Assembly: GCA_036924285.1 (NCBI GenBank)
Contig: JAYKYS010000001.1
Span: forward strand, 34,409,501-34,473,500
Source: Asterella californica
Taxonomy: Eukaryota; Streptophyta; Marchantiopsida; Marchantiales; Aytoniaceae
Length of the DNA: 64,000 nt
Direction: 5' to 3'
The stretch's first letter is position 1, and each line of letters starts with the position of its first letter. The position numbers and the translations under genes are program-made. A model generated the notes under the pieces. The model was given only the letters and a program-made list of their open reading frames with translations. It searched no databases and was not told the origin of the DNA. This document shows, one piece after another, positions 31,552 to 42,200 of the stretch.

Positions 31552-34425
31552 ATGGCGGAGTCTGTGTCTTTGATCACTGGAGAGAAACTCGACAAGAACA
31601 ACTACCAAGTGTGGAAGTTCCGGATGAAGACCTTCCTGCAGGGACAAGATCTATGGGATCTTATCACTGAGGAGGAGAAAGCGCCTGAAGTGCCAATTTC
31701 TGATCCGAAATTCAAGGAGTGGAAGAAGCGCTCATATCAGGCTATTCACTACATCGCGCTGACAGTTTCAGCATCGATGATCGGTCACATCCAGGATTGT
31801 GATACGCCCAAGAAAGCTTGGGATGCACTCGCGCATCTGTTTCAATCCGGAACAGAGGCGCGGAAGCTGCAATTGCTGCAGCAGTTCAATACCGTGAAGA
31901 AGGGGTCGATGTGCATAAACGACTATGTGAACGGGGTCAAGCAGCTCGCGGATCAGTTATCTTCTGTCAAAGTCGAGATTGATCCCACTGTCTTGATTGG
32001 AGCCACATTGCAGGGACTGCCTGCAGAGTACAAACAGTTCATAACATCGATTTCGACCAGAGAACCTCTTCCGCGGTTTGATGAGCTTGTTCCTATGATG
32101 TTAGGAGAGGAGGTGCGCCTACTGGGGAGTTCTACTTCGACGGGTCAGCAAGAATCTGTCTATTTTGCAGGTTCTGGAGGATCTCGAGGTAGGGGTCGTG
32201 GCAAAGGTGCTGGACGTGGATGGGGTCACGGACAGCAACAGCAATCGCAGCAGAACCAGCAAAACCAGCAACAGTCTGATGGTTCCAACAACAATCAGAG
32301 AAGAGCGCCTGGTTCCTGCAACTACTGCAAGAAACAAGGCCACAATGCGAATCAGTGCTACAAGAAGCAGAACGATCAGAGACAACACGACAACAACCCC
32401 CAACAAGGTAACAGCAACCAGCAAGGCTATGCAGTCACTGAGCATGTCTATTCGGAGCAGTTGCTGATTACTACGCATCAGAGTTATGCGGCTTTCGAGC
32501 CGCAGACTGACTGGGTGATCGACTCCGGCACCATCAGTCACATGACTCCCCATCGGGAGTGGTTTACTTCACTCGAGCCTGTGGAGACTCCACAGTTTAT
32601 GGTCACAGGAGATGACACCAAGCACAAGATCCAGCACAAGGGTAACATTCCACTTGACATTCCTGCCTCAACGTTTACTGGTATACGGAATGTCTTACAT
32701 GTACCTACATTGACTAGAAACCTGCTATCTGTAGGACAGTTGATAGAGCAGGGTCTGCAAGTGCGCTTCAATAAAGATGGATGCTTTATTGAAGATTCGA
32801 ATGGCACTGTCATAGCTCGAGGTATCAAGAGTGGTAGGCTGTTTAAACTAGATGCATCTGCGCCTAAGTTACAGGTTGCCATGTATGGACAGAGTGGTCC
32901 AGTAGTGTCTGACATTGACATCTGGCACAAGCGAATTGGGCACATGAACTTTCAGAGGCTGAAAAGCCTTCCGAGTTCTGACCTGGTTACAGGTCTGCCC
33001 AAATTCGAATCCAGTGAGCCCACTGGAGTCTGTGCAGCATGTCAATTCGGCAAGCAAGCTAGACAGCCCTTTAAGGGATCAGGTAGTAGAGCGAACAAGC
33101 TTCTGGAGCTTGTTCACACTGATGTATGGACTGCTTCTCAGCCAAGTATGACCGGTTTCCAGTACTTCGTGTCGTTCATTGATGATCATACGCGTTATAC
33201 TTGGATCTATTTGTTGAGAAACAAGTCCTCTGCCGAAGTACTGTCAGCATTTCAGACTTTCCGCAAGTTGGTGGAGAAACAGTCTGGAGCATCTATCCTC
33301 TGTCTAAGATCTGATGGAGGAGGCGAGTTTCTTTCTGGAGAGTTCGATGCATATCTGCGTGAGCATGGCATTCGACGCCAGAAGACCTGCAGTTACAGTC
33401 CGCAGCAGAACGGGGTTGCGGAGCGCAAGAATCGACACATAGCAGAAGCTGCTCGTGCGATGTTGAACGAGAAGACCATGCCTAGACCTTACTGGGCAGA
33501 AGCTGTTTCATGTGCGGTGTATCTGATGAACCGGACGCCTACAGCGGCAGTCCACAGCAAGACACCGATGGAGGTCTTCACAGGCAGTAAGCCTGATTAC
33601 TCTTTCTTTAAAGTTTTCGGATGTATCTGTTATGTGCACATACCTGATGAAAGACGTAAGAAACTAGATCCGAAAGCAGATAGATGTATCTTCCTTGGTT
33701 ATGCTTCTGATACGAAAGGATATAGGTGCTACAATCCTTCGTCCAAGCAGTTCTACATCAGTAGAGATGTCGTTTTTGATGAGCTACAGTCTTGGTTTGC
33801 ACCTGCACCTGTGATAGCCATCCCTGTACCTACTGTAGAACCAAGGAGTCAGTCCACTGTAGTACCTCAGAGTAGTACGTTGAGTGGAGGATCTGGAGAA
33901 GTCACTGATTCCAGATCAGAATCGGTTGCACATAGAGCTGATGTTAACGCTGGAGTCTACTTAACACAGCCTAGTGGAACTAGTGTAGTTTCTACACAGG
34001 ATGAGCGCGTGCTATTGCAGCGTATGTTTGACTCATCCAGATATGTGGATCTTCCACATCCACTGGATACTTTGTCCCAGACCTTGGCGTCTACGTCAGA
34101 TCAGTTGCAAGGGGAGGTGACTAGTGCACCAATTACCTCTCGCAGATCTGAGCGGCCAAAACATCCAGTGAGTAGGTATATGCATGAAGGTTTTCTTGCT
34201 GCGCACCATGCATATATGGCCAATGTTCTTCAGGAACAGGAACCGAGTTCGCTTGAGGAGGCGATGCACAAGGCCCAATGGGTAAGTGCTATGGAAGCTG
34301 AACTTGCTGCGCTTCATCACCAACAGACTTGGGAGTTGGTAGACTTACCTCAGGGTAAGAAAGCGATTGGTTGCAGGTGGGTTTTCAAGGTCAAGCGCAA
34401 CTCGGATGGTACCGTGTGTCGGTAG
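31552..34425 (+). CDS. gag-pol: Copia Gag, protease, integrase and start of RT
   Basis: ATG at 31552 (MAESVSLITGEKLDKNNYQV); the frame is open further upstream only through a TTG. Gag domain to about residue 200, Gln/Asn-rich linker, zinc knuckle CNYCKKQGHNANQC, protease DWVIDSGTISHMT, the pre-integrase module WHKRIGHMNFQ with CAACQFGKQ, integrase core VHTDVW, FIDDHTRYTWIYLL, RSDGGGEF and QQNGVAERKNR, then the RT start GCRWVFKVKRNSDGTV. The frame stops at UAG 34423-34425, where copia proteins usually have Tyr or His, and resumes in the same frame. This would truncate the product before the RT active site. Confidence 0.93.
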   Translation: MAESVSLITGEKLDKNNYQVWKFRMKTFLQGQDLWDLITEEEKAPEVPISDPKFKEWKKRSYQAIHYIALTVSASMIGHIQDCDTPKKAWDALAHLFQSGTEARKLQLLQQFNTVKKGSMCINDYVNGVKQLADQLSSVKVEIDPTVLIGATLQGLPAEYKQFITSISTREPLPRFDELVPMMLGEEVRLLGSSTSTGQQESVYFAGSGGSRGRGRGKGAGRGWGHGQQQQSQQNQQNQQQSDGSNNNQRRAPGSCNYCKKQGHNANQCYKKQNDQRQHDNNPQQGNSNQQGYAVTEHVYSEQLLITTHQSYAAFEPQTDWVIDSGTISHMTPHREWFTSLEPVETPQFMVTGDDTKHKIQHKGNIPLDIPASTFTGIRNVLHVPTLTRNLLSVGQLIEQGLQVRFNKDGCFIEDSNGTVIARGIKSGRLFKLDASAPKLQVAMYGQSGPVVSDIDIWHKRIGHMNFQRLKSLPSSDLVTGLPKFESSEPTGVCAACQFGKQARQPFKGSGSRANKLLELVHTDVWTASQPSMTGFQYFVSFIDDHTRYTWIYLLRNKSSAEVLSAFQTFRKLVEKQSGASILCLRSDGGGEFLSGEFDAYLREHGIRRQKTCSYSPQQNGVAERKNRHIAEAARAMLNEKTMPRPYWAEAVSCAVYLMNRTPTAAVHSKTPMEVFTGSKPDYSFFKVFGCICYVHIPDERRKKLDPKADRCIFLGYASDTKGYRCYNPSSKQFYISRDVVFDELQSWFAPAPVIAIPVPTVEPRSQSTVVPQSSTLSGGSGEVTDSRSESVAHRADVNAGVYLTQPSGTSVVSTQDERVLLQRMFDSSRYVDLPHPLDTLSQTLASTSDQLQGEVTSAPITSRRSERPKHPVSRYMHEGFLAAHHAYMANVLQEQEPSSLEEAMHKAQWVSAMEAELAALHHQQTWELVDLPQGKKAIGCRWVFKVKRNSDGTVCR

Positions 34426-35838
34426 AAGGTCAGATTGGTAGCTAAAGGCTACGCACAGCAACATGGAGTGGATTTTGAGGAGACCTTTGCTCCTGTTGCG
34501 AAGATGGTGACTATTCGGACAGCAGTTGCAGTTGCAACTCAGAAAGGTTGGAAGATGCACCAGATGGACTTCAAGAACGCTTTCCTCAACGGCGATCTTG
34601 AGGAGGAGGTCTACATGCAGCAACCTCCTGGTTATGAGGATCCTATGTTCCCTTCCCGTGTATGTAAGTTACGGAAGGCTCTCTATGGTCTGAAACAAGC
34701 ACCAAGAGCATGGTATGCAAAGATCAATTCTTATTTGCAGTCTCTTGGGTTCCAGCTTTGTAGTTCAGACTCTACCTTGTATTCATTGAGAATACGAGAC
34801 CGGATTGTTGTGATCACCATCTATGTTGATGACTTGATCATTACCGGTAACTTTGAGGAGCTTATTTCCCAGATCAAGGATCACTTGAAATCCGAGTTCG
34901 AGATGATGGACTTAGGAGAACTCAAGTACTTCCTTGCTGTGGAGTTCATTAGAGATGGGAAGGATGTTTGGCTTGTACAGCGACAGTATGCTCTCAGTAT
35001 GCTTGAGAGATTTGGTATGCTTGATTGCAAACCCATTGCTACACCATTAGAGCAAGGGGTAAAGCTAGGAGCAGAGGATGGTGAGTTGTTGGATGATCCA
35101 CGCATGTACAGACAGATGGTTGGAAGTCTTATCTACCTGACCATCACCAGACCAGACTTGAGTTATGCTGTCGGTCTGATTAGTCAGTTCATGCAGTCAC
35201 CACGGAGACCACACTTTGAGGCTGTCAAGCGGATCCTCCGCTACGTGAAGTTCTCGATGCAGTACGGACTTCACTATCGATACGGTGGACCATTGTTGTT
35301 ACATGGCTACACAGATGCTGATTGGGCAGGAAGTGCCGACAGGAGATCCACGTCAGGTTACGCTTTTGGACTTGGAAGCGCTGCTATAAGCTGGGCTTCT
35401 AAGAAGCAACCCACTGTTGCTTTGTCGTCCACGGAAGCAGAGTATCGAGGAGCAACGAACGCAACATGCGAATCGATTTGGCTTCGGTGTCTGCTATCTG
35501 ATATTGGTGTGGAGTGTACAGATCCTGTTGTTGTATATACAGACAACATTAGCAGCATGAAGTTAGCTAGTAATCCTGTTTTCCATGCTAGGACGAAGCA
35601 CATTGAGGTGCACTATCACTTTATTAGAGAGAAGGTCCTTGCAGGAGAGATTGAGCTCAGTTATGTGAGCACGGGAGATCAGGTTGCCGATATCTTCACT
35701 AAGGCGTTGCCTAGAGATAAGTTTGATGCTTTCAGACATTGTCTAGGAGTACAGGATGTAGAGATGAGCTTGAAGGGGAGTGTTGATATAGTCCCAAGCT
35801 CTAGTAGATCGACGGCTACCATTAGCCGGAGTGGTTAG
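34426..35838 (+). CDS. pol: Copia RT and RNase H
   Basis: Same frame as the preceding part: LVAKGYAQQHGVDFEETFAP, QMDFKNAFLNGDLEEEVYM, YGLKQAPRAWY, the catalytic IYVDDLIITG, then DLGELKYFLAVEF. RNase H: GYTDADWAGSADRRSTSGY, SSTEAEYRGATNA, YTDNISSMKLASNP, RTKHIEVHYHF, DQVADIFTKALPR. The frame ends inside the 3' LTR at 35838. All motifs are complete, so only the UAG at 34423 appears to disable it. Confidence 0.94.
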   Translation, partial: KVRLVAKGYAQQHGVDFEETFAPVAKMVTIRTAVAVATQKGWKMHQMDFKNAFLNGDLEEEVYMQQPPGYEDPMFPSRVCKLRKALYGLKQAPRAWYAKINSYLQSLGFQLCSSDSTLYSLRIRDRIVVITIYVDDLIITGNFEELISQIKDHLKSEFEMMDLGELKYFLAVEFIRDGKDVWLVQRQYALSMLERFGMLDCKPIATPLEQGVKLGAEDGELLDDPRMYRQMVGSLIYLTITRPDLSYAVGLISQFMQSPRRPHFEAVKRILRYVKFSMQYGLHYRYGGPLLLHGYTDADWAGSADRRSTSGYAFGLGSAAISWASKKQPTVALSSTEAEYRGATNATCESIWLRCLLSDIGVECTDPVVVYTDNISSMKLASNPVFHARTKHIEVHYHFIREKVLAGEIELSYVSTGDQVADIFTKALPRDKFDAFRHCLGVQDVEMSLKGSVDIVPSSSRSTATISRSG

Positions 35839-36010
35839 GGTTGTTAGAGTTAGTTAGAGGGCTAACCCACCATTAGGGTTTCCCTTGTACTCACCTCCAC
35901 TATATATACAGAGAGAGGCAAAGCCTCTCTCATCTCATTCCTATTTTTACTTCCTTGTCTACTCGCTCTCTCTCTTCTTGGAGTGTCCTCGAAGTATCGA
36001 TCTTTCTACA
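35781..36010 (+). repeat. 3' LTR of the copia element, with polypurine tract before it
   Basis: Identical to the 5' LTR but for one base. GAAGGGGAG at 35772-35780 is the polypurine tract. Confidence 0.95.
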
Positions 36011-36015
36011 CATTG

Positions 36016-36827
36016 GAGTTATTTGAAAAAATTATGTATGATGGCGAGTGGTTGGATCTTGGGCGCTATATGAGTTCATTGGAAAGACAAGAAGGCTGGT
36101 CTGATGCAGATTTCAAGAGGATCCGTAGAATAGCTTATGGTTACTTTTTATATGGAAGACATATATGGAAGCGCCCTAAGCTACAAGGAGGTGTACCACA
36201 GCGGGTGGTATGTGACCTGGAATTGCAACAGCAGCTGATCAAGGAGTTCCATGAGAGTTTATGGGCTGGTCGTAGAGGAGTTTGGGCTACATTTGTCAAG
36301 ATGAAGGAGAAGTATTGGTGGAAGGGTATGTATAAGGATGTAGTACAGTTTGTTTCATCATGTTTACCTTGCTAGATGTATTTCAATATACGCCATCGTG
36401 AGGGATTGCATCCTACTTATCCTTTACCCATTCATTACAAATGGGTAGTGGATCTGGTAACTATGTCATTTGGGCTTAGACAAATGTAGTATCTAGTCTT
36501 GACTAGAGAAGATCTATATAACCAAGTCGAAGGCCGTGCCCTGAGGACGAAAACCACTGCTAGTGTCTGCCGCTTTCTACTTGAAGATGTTATTTGTAGG
36601 TATGGGTGTGTGGGAAAGATCATTGCAGATAGGGGTGAGCTGGATTCACAAGAAGCAGTTGAGTTCTTCAAGCAATTGGGAATCAAGTTGGCGTTAACCA
36701 CTGCTTACAATCCTGAAGGGAATGGCAAGAGCGAACGGGGTCATCCGTCAATCATCAAAGCTTTGGTAAAAGCTTGCAAGAGTAAGATCCGTGAATGGCC
36801 TAGAGTGCTACCATTTGCTTTATGGGC
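36016..36827 (+). pseudogene. Integrase of element B2
   Basis: After the copia element: MYDGEWLDLGRYMSSLERQ, KFHESLWAG-like zinc module with FHESLWAGRRGVWATF and SSCLPC, TAG 36373-36375 where B1 has CAG, a second TAG at about 36487, then the core WVVDLVTM, IIADRGELDSQEAVEFF, and GNGKSERGHPSIIKAL with the third catalytic residue. A solo C LTR interrupts it at 36828. Confidence 0.82.
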
Positions 36828-37737
36828 TGTAACGACCTATGTTACACATAGGAAGTTTGTCTATTAGTAAGATATTTAGTTATAACTAAGTGTTGAGAAT
36901 GTTTATTTGTTGTCCAAGTACCTTAAGGAGGTATCAAATTAGTCATGACTAGCTAAAAGTTAGTTATGGTTAAACTTAGCTGTACTTTTGGCAGAATTCA
37001 GATATTTCCTAAAGAGTGAGCACTATTATCTTGTCATCTTGTCTAAAAGGTAAAAAGGAGGTGGAAAGTATCCCTTATCTCCTTTTTGACTTGATATTAG
37101 TGGTTAGATTAAAGTTGTGGACTTTGTGGACATTAAAAACAAAAAGAGATTCCACATGTTTCCTTTTTAGTGGGTCCTAGTGTAGAGGGGGGTGGAAATT
37201 CAAGATTCCTTGAGAAATTCCAGAATCCTTCTAGAAGTTGTTGACTTTGAAGGAATAAGCCCATGTGAAAAGGTAAGAAGCCCATGTGATTAATGCTTTT
37301 ACCTTAAGTAATATCTTAGTAAACCCGGTAAAAGTAGTTACGACTGAGTTACCGAAGGGTATCAAAGTAAAAACCTAGAATGTATCAATAGAGGAGTAGA
37401 GAAGAGCTCCTCATTCTTGTTTTCACATCGTCGTAATGACAACTTGAGTAATATAGAGAGTGTGGGATATTTTTAGCATATGAGAACTTGAGAGACGTCG
37501 TTAGAATGGAAGATTTTAGTTGATGAGTTTATGGAGATTTTTAGTTGATAAGTTTGTGGGTGTATGAATGAGTGAACTTAGCATTTTCCCTTCAAGTTCA
37601 TGGTGTGCTTCCATCAAAGCCATCAGAGGTGACCCTTGAGTGAGAGACAGGTCCGACATTTGCAGATTCATCGATGACGATCGTGGAGGTTGAGAGATCG
37701 GGGGGTAGTTGATCGATGGGATCGTGGAGGGTTTACA
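36828..37737 (+). repeat. Second solo LTR of family C in B2
   Basis: 910 bp, TGTAACGACC to GGGTTTACA, flanked by GGGC at 36824-36827 and 37738-37741. B1 shows the empty site at 60293-60296. Confidence 0.93.
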
Positions 37738-37741
37738 GGGC

Positions 37742-38312
37742 AGATCGTACAACTCATAGTACCATTACAGGTTACATGCCAGCAGATTTGATACTAGGAC
37801 AAATACCTGTGATGCCGATTGAGGAGATTGTGCCTACTTGGAATGTTTTGCCATGAGAAGATGGTAGAAATACGGAGGATCTTCTTGCATTAAGGATCCA
37901 GCAGTTAGAACGAAGACCTGAGGATGTTGCTAAAGCTATGGAAAGGTTAAAGACTGCTAGAGAGAGAAAGAAAGGCAAATTTGATGGAACACATAGATTA
38001 CGACCCAAACCAGTTAAGGAAGGTGATTGGGTGTTAGTCTATGATAGTAGTCTTGATAATCAGCATAGCGCTATCAGAAAGTTTTCCAAGAGATGGTTCG
38101 GGCCTTATGTGGTGTTAGAAGTTTATGATAATGTCACATACTCTTTGAGAGAGTTAGACGGTGCAGTGCTCAAGATATCAGTTGCAGGGAAGAGAATCAA
38201 GCTCTTTAGAAGGAGAGAGGAGGACCAGAACATTGCAGAGCTTACTGAGGATGAAGCTGAAGACTCAATGGAGGTTGAAGATGAATTTGAAGCTGAAGCT
38301 GAAGAGTCCTGA
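37742..38312 (+). pseudogene. Integrase C-terminus of element B2
   Basis: Starts with the sequence ADRTTHSTITGYMPADLILG, then PTWNVLP and a TGA at 37854-37856 that is also present in B1, then RLRPKPVKEGDWVLVYDSSL and the GPY/F module RWFGPYVVLEV. It ends in an acidic tail (EDEFEAEAEES). No chromodomain is visible. Confidence 0.82.
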
Positions 38313-38360
38313 TCGGGATCTGGCACATATCGGAGGATGTGTAGGTTCAGAGGGGGTGGA

Positions 38361-39731
38361 TGTCGCGCTACTTGGCAGCTACACGTTACATTTCTACTCC
38401 GACACTTGAGTTTAATAGTTCTAGAAGTTAGCTCATATTACTTCTAGTCGTTTATGTATATGTTTGACATCTTTGCATACGGTGTTAACACTATTTTGAG
38501 TCCTAGTAGGCTGATAATATGCTAGTTATCTTGTTCAAGCATTTGTGCGCTTGTGCAAGTGACTTCTTACTTGTCTATGATGTTCAATGTACATAACTTA
38601 GATTTACCATGTTGATAGGGTTTAAGCTCATAGGTTGTACTTACGTGTTGCCCATGCACGCTTTTAGCTGGTCCAAGTTTATTTTCAGGACTGCGTGTCG
38701 TTTTAGGTAGTTTAAAATTTACGCTGGCACTTTAGGGAACTTGACGTGGTAGCCTATGAGTGGAATTAAGTTACCACATGGTTTAAGGCACAAAAGGACA
38801 ACCAAGTGGAGCTATGAACTCCTATTGGTCTGTTTTTGTCTTTTATAAAACTCTAAATTTAGAAACAGAGATCTAAAGGAGAGTTCGAGCATTTGGTGAG
38901 GACACTGCAAAATCTGAGAACACAAGAAGATAGAGCTCGTCGTGCCAAGCACTGTCAGTGAAATTCTTGATCGATTTGGAGCAATAAAGAAGGAGTTATG
39001 CCCAATTGAAGTTCGGATTGAGTTGAAACTGCATCACTTTTGTTGGATTTGGGGTTCTCAGTGTCATTTGCAGCAGAATTGAGGAATTTGCTTCAAACCT
39101 TCGTGGTTGCGTTCACTGTTAGGAGGGCTACGACTGTCCAAAAAGTTTCAGGTCATTTGAGTGAGTGAGTAATTCAAGGCGACCGCTGAAGCAGAGGGGG
39201 TCTGAAAAGCTCTCAATCTAGAGCAGCAACTTTAGAGAACGAGATCTAGAAAACGGTGTACAATCAGGAGTCCCAACTTCACAACGGTGTTCAGCCCTGT
39301 AGACTCCAAATGCTGTAAGAATCTTTGAAAGTGATCGAGCCAATTCTCTATTGTAGGTCAAAATAGCTGTCTGAGTACCAAACATTGCTGCAATATCTTT
39401 ACCCAGAACTTTTCTGTCTATATCCCGGTGCTAAAATTTGATCTCAAGCTGAAACTTTGTGTGTGTGCTCAGTAGGGCCTCTTTTACATGTAGGAGAATT
39501 TTAGAAGTCAGAATCATCATAGTTTTCCTCTCCTTGAGTGTTAAAGTTCACCGCCTGATCCTATTACTACTAGTTAGACTTGAATTTCGCTTTCTGAACA
39601 TATTAGAGGATCCTAAACACATGTGTGAGTGCTTATAGTGCCCTGTTGTAACCTGAAAGGCCTACCTCTTGAGTAAATAACCACAGCCAGAAACCCAACG
39701 CTTTCCTAGGTAGACGGATCACACTCCGACA
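38361..39731 (+). repeat. 3' LTR of element B2
   Basis: 1371 bp, TGTCGCGCTACTTGG to CACTCCGACA, preceded by the polypurine tract AGAGGGGGTGGA (38349-38360). Same length as the 5' LTR of B1. Confidence 0.92.
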
Positions 39732-40229
39732 CCGTGGGAAGACGGAATAGATCGTGTACAACTTCTTGCACTTCGAATCAGGCAGCTAGAACCTAGAGAG
39801 GAGGATCTTATAAAGACACAACAGAAGCTGAAAGAGGCTCGTCTCAAGAATTTAGACAAGTTTGACAGGACCCATAGGCTCCGACCGAAACTCATACATG
39901 CTAGAGATTGGATATTGATGTATGACAGTACGCTAGAAAACCAACACTCTACAGTTCTTGAATTTTCTAGGAGGTGGTTTGGTCCGTATGTTGTCTTAGA
40001 AGTGCATCAGAATGTTACTTATTCTCTGCAGGAGCTTGATGGTACACCTCTGAGGCTTCCTGTCGTCGGCAAGGGTATCAAGCTGTTCAGAAGAAGAGGA
40101 GAATCTGTTGAGCTAGCTGCATTTTTGGAGTCGGATCAGATGATGGATGCTGATGCAGATCTGCTACCTGACGAAGACGTTGAAGACGTTGAAGAGAACG
40201 ATGATAATTTAGAGAACCTTGGAGACTAG
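39732..40229 (+). pseudogene. Integrase C-terminus of element G
   Basis: Reads WEDGIDRVQLLALRIRQLEP, RLRPKLIHARDWILMYDS, then RRWFGPYVVLEVHQNVTYS and an acidic end (DEDVEDVEENDDNLENLGD), stop TAG 40227-40229. Closely parallels the B integrase end, but keeps TGG (Trp) where both B copies have TGA. Upstream part is lost to the B2 insertion or a deletion. Confidence 0.78.
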
Positions 40230-40255
40230 TGGAAAGGTTGTTACATACCGGAGGA

Positions 40256-41714
40256 TGTGCAAGTTTGGCGTTCCACATGATGAAATGGAACTTCAGAAGA
40301 GACTCAACTGACATTTGTTCGAGAAGCTGCGCCCTAGCTTATCAAGCTGGACAGGAGCTAAGCTGGGGCTATGCTTAACAAGCTGCCCCCTAGCTTAGGT
40401 TGAAATATCACCTTGAAGAGGGCGAAAAGTTCTAGAATGCGGAGCTCACGGAGAAGAGAGACTTCATATTTTTCGGTTTCGAGAAAAAGCGTTCTAAGTA
40501 ATCGTTAGTACAAATCTTAAGCTATGAAAAGTGTGAAAGAGGGAAATCTGTCGATTTTGGCTCGTGACTCGAATTCATGATCTGACAGTGTGAGTGCGTA
40601 GGTGTTCGTGAGTACTATAGTTTTGACTTCTTATTCACTAGAAACGGAGTTGTACAGAGAAGTTAGTGTAGGAAAAGCTAGTAAAGATTGTACAGAAAAT
40701 TTTCCTTAGGGATATGTACTAACTGTATTTCCTTTTTGAACGGAAACAGAGGCCATCCCAGTGATAGGACCTCCATCTAGGACGAACGTGGTCTCAAGAT
40801 CAATTCTCCCTGGCTTGTGTTTCCTATTCTTGCATGTTGACCTCCTGGAAGGAGTCTATGTTGGATCTGTAGCCACATCCTGCATATCTAGGAGCGGGAG
40901 ACCAGTATCTTCTTTAATCGTGGACTTCTTGGTCTAAGCCTCCGCATGCCATCTGGATTATACCATGAGAGATACTTGGTGCGCATATGGGGGGGCTGTA
41001 AGTCCTGTGGGATGACCTCATAAGTGTAAGGGCTTCGGCCTACATTGGATGGCTTGTGGTATAATCAAAGTGACATCAAGATGACATCGAGAGCCAGGAA
41101 ATTTTTAATAATCAAGGTCCAGCTTGGCAAGGGGTCTGCTTGATTGTTACGTAAATAATAAGAAGAGCCTAGCTTAGCAAGGGGCTTGTTTACTTGATAA
41201 GTACGTCTGCTTATCAGGACCTAGCTTAGAAGGGCTGTTGGGATTTTTGGAGAAAACAATCAACGTCGCAGGGAATAGAGTATTCTTTTTTTCCAAGGAG
41301 GAGCCGTCGAGACGTACAGGAGAATCCAGAGACTGAGGGGATCGATTTTTTGAGAGATTTCAGTTGGGAGGTTGTCGTAGAGAGAAGGATAAGAGTTAGG
41401 AAGCTTGAATTTTATCTACTAGATTGTTTGGAGGTGAATCTGGTCAACAGAGAACGGAATTGAGAGTAGAGGAGAGGCGCGCAAGAGTGAGAGAAGAGGT
41501 TTTTTATCATTGAAGATTTTGGTGGTAAAACTGATATTGGAATAAAGCTTACTGGGTCGTGAAAGACACATATTTGAGTGTCTTGTTTGATTTGGTGGGT
41601 GCAAGAGATCAAATTTGAGTTTGATCGTTGAAGCAGTCTGTTTTTCTTTTGATCGACTTCAAAATCAGTCACAGTCAGGAGGTTTGCTCTCTCCAAGAGA
41701 GACTCACCACGACA
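40256..41714 (+). repeat. 3' LTR of element G
   Basis: About 1459 bp, TGTGCAAGTTTGG to CACCACGACA; matches 9402-10838 in opposite orientation. The start is less sure than the end because the first 20 bases have diverged and no clear purine tract precedes it. Confidence 0.75.
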
Positions 41715-41769
41715 ACGAAAGAAGGACGGCATGTACTTCTGTCCACTAGGTCGTGGTGAGTCTCTCTTA
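41695..41769. repeat. 19-bp inverted repeat at the G LTR end
   Basis: AAGAGAGACTCACCACGAC (41695-41713) and its exact complement (41751-41769) face each other across 37 bases. The words GAAGGACGGC-ATGTACTTCTG also recur directly at 41721 and 41772. The second arm looks like an inverted piece of LTR end. Confidence 0.85.
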
Positions 41770-41888
41770 GAGAAGGACGGCATGTACTTCTGTCCATTAG
41801 GTCCTCCAACATCTCTCTACGTTTGTGAATATTTAGCACGATCCCTACCTCCACCACCACCACCACCACATTACCTAACGTGTGGTAC

Positions 41889-42200
41889 TCAAGAAGAGGT
41901 AGTCGTCTCATGTGACGCCTCCCTACTGAACCTAGCAGTCACCACCCTCTCCTCCACCATGTTGAACTCAATCCGCTCAGCCAAACCAAAGACAACCGTC
42001 AACGTCGAGACGGTATCTCTAAGGAAAATCGTATCTCTAACTCTCCTACGTAGCTCTAGGTCCAATATCCCATACCAGAACTGGATTGCATGTGTCTCCG
42101 TCACTCTCCTGAGTAACATTGATCGACCACCTCATGCGAGTATACGTTTCGCGTAGGCTCTCTCTAGTCTTCCGTTGGAACCCCTGCAGACTCCTCAACT
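41889..42200 (-). pseudogene. Gag fragment of an unplaced gypsy element
   Basis: Minus strand: KLRSLQGFQRKTRESLRETY, RRVTETHAIQFWYGI, LRRRVRDTIFLRD, VVFGLAERIEFN. The pattern of a Ty3/gypsy gag C-terminal half. No zinc knuckle remains; a CCA repeat (about 41850-41870) follows. Not obviously from any other element in the window. Confidence 0.55.

Larger units (their letters stand above)
30642..36010 (+). mobile_element. Ty1/copia retrotransposon, nearly intact, recent insertion
   Basis: 5369 bp with two 230-bp LTRs that differ at one position (30699 A versus 35838 G) and a 5-bp target duplication CATTG (30637-30641, 36011-36015). The B1 copy shows the empty site. Order gag, protease, integrase, RT, RNase H defines Ty1/copia. 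One in-frame UAG (34423-34425) is the only coding defect I see. Confidence 0.96.
26512..39731 (+). mobile_element. Element B2: 5'-truncated Ty3/gypsy element with three insertions
   Basis: Same family as B1 and B3. It begins inside gag (TTCGAGAAGCTACA matches 53078-53091 of B1), so the 5' LTR and about 1.2 kb of gag are gone. It then carries protease, RT, RNase H, integrase and a complete 3' LTR. Two solo C LTRs and a copia element interrupt it; B1 provides the empty sites. To the right lies integrase sequence of element G, so B2 had inserted in or recombined with G. Confidence 0.88.

Noticed and set aside
32119..32553. Minus frame within the copia gag
   Set aside because: Leucine-rich shadow of the Gln/Asn-rich gag linker on the other strand.
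37742..38312. Chromodomain at the integrase end of family B
   Set aside because: Only the GPY/F module and an acidic tail are visible; no chromodomain aromatic pattern.
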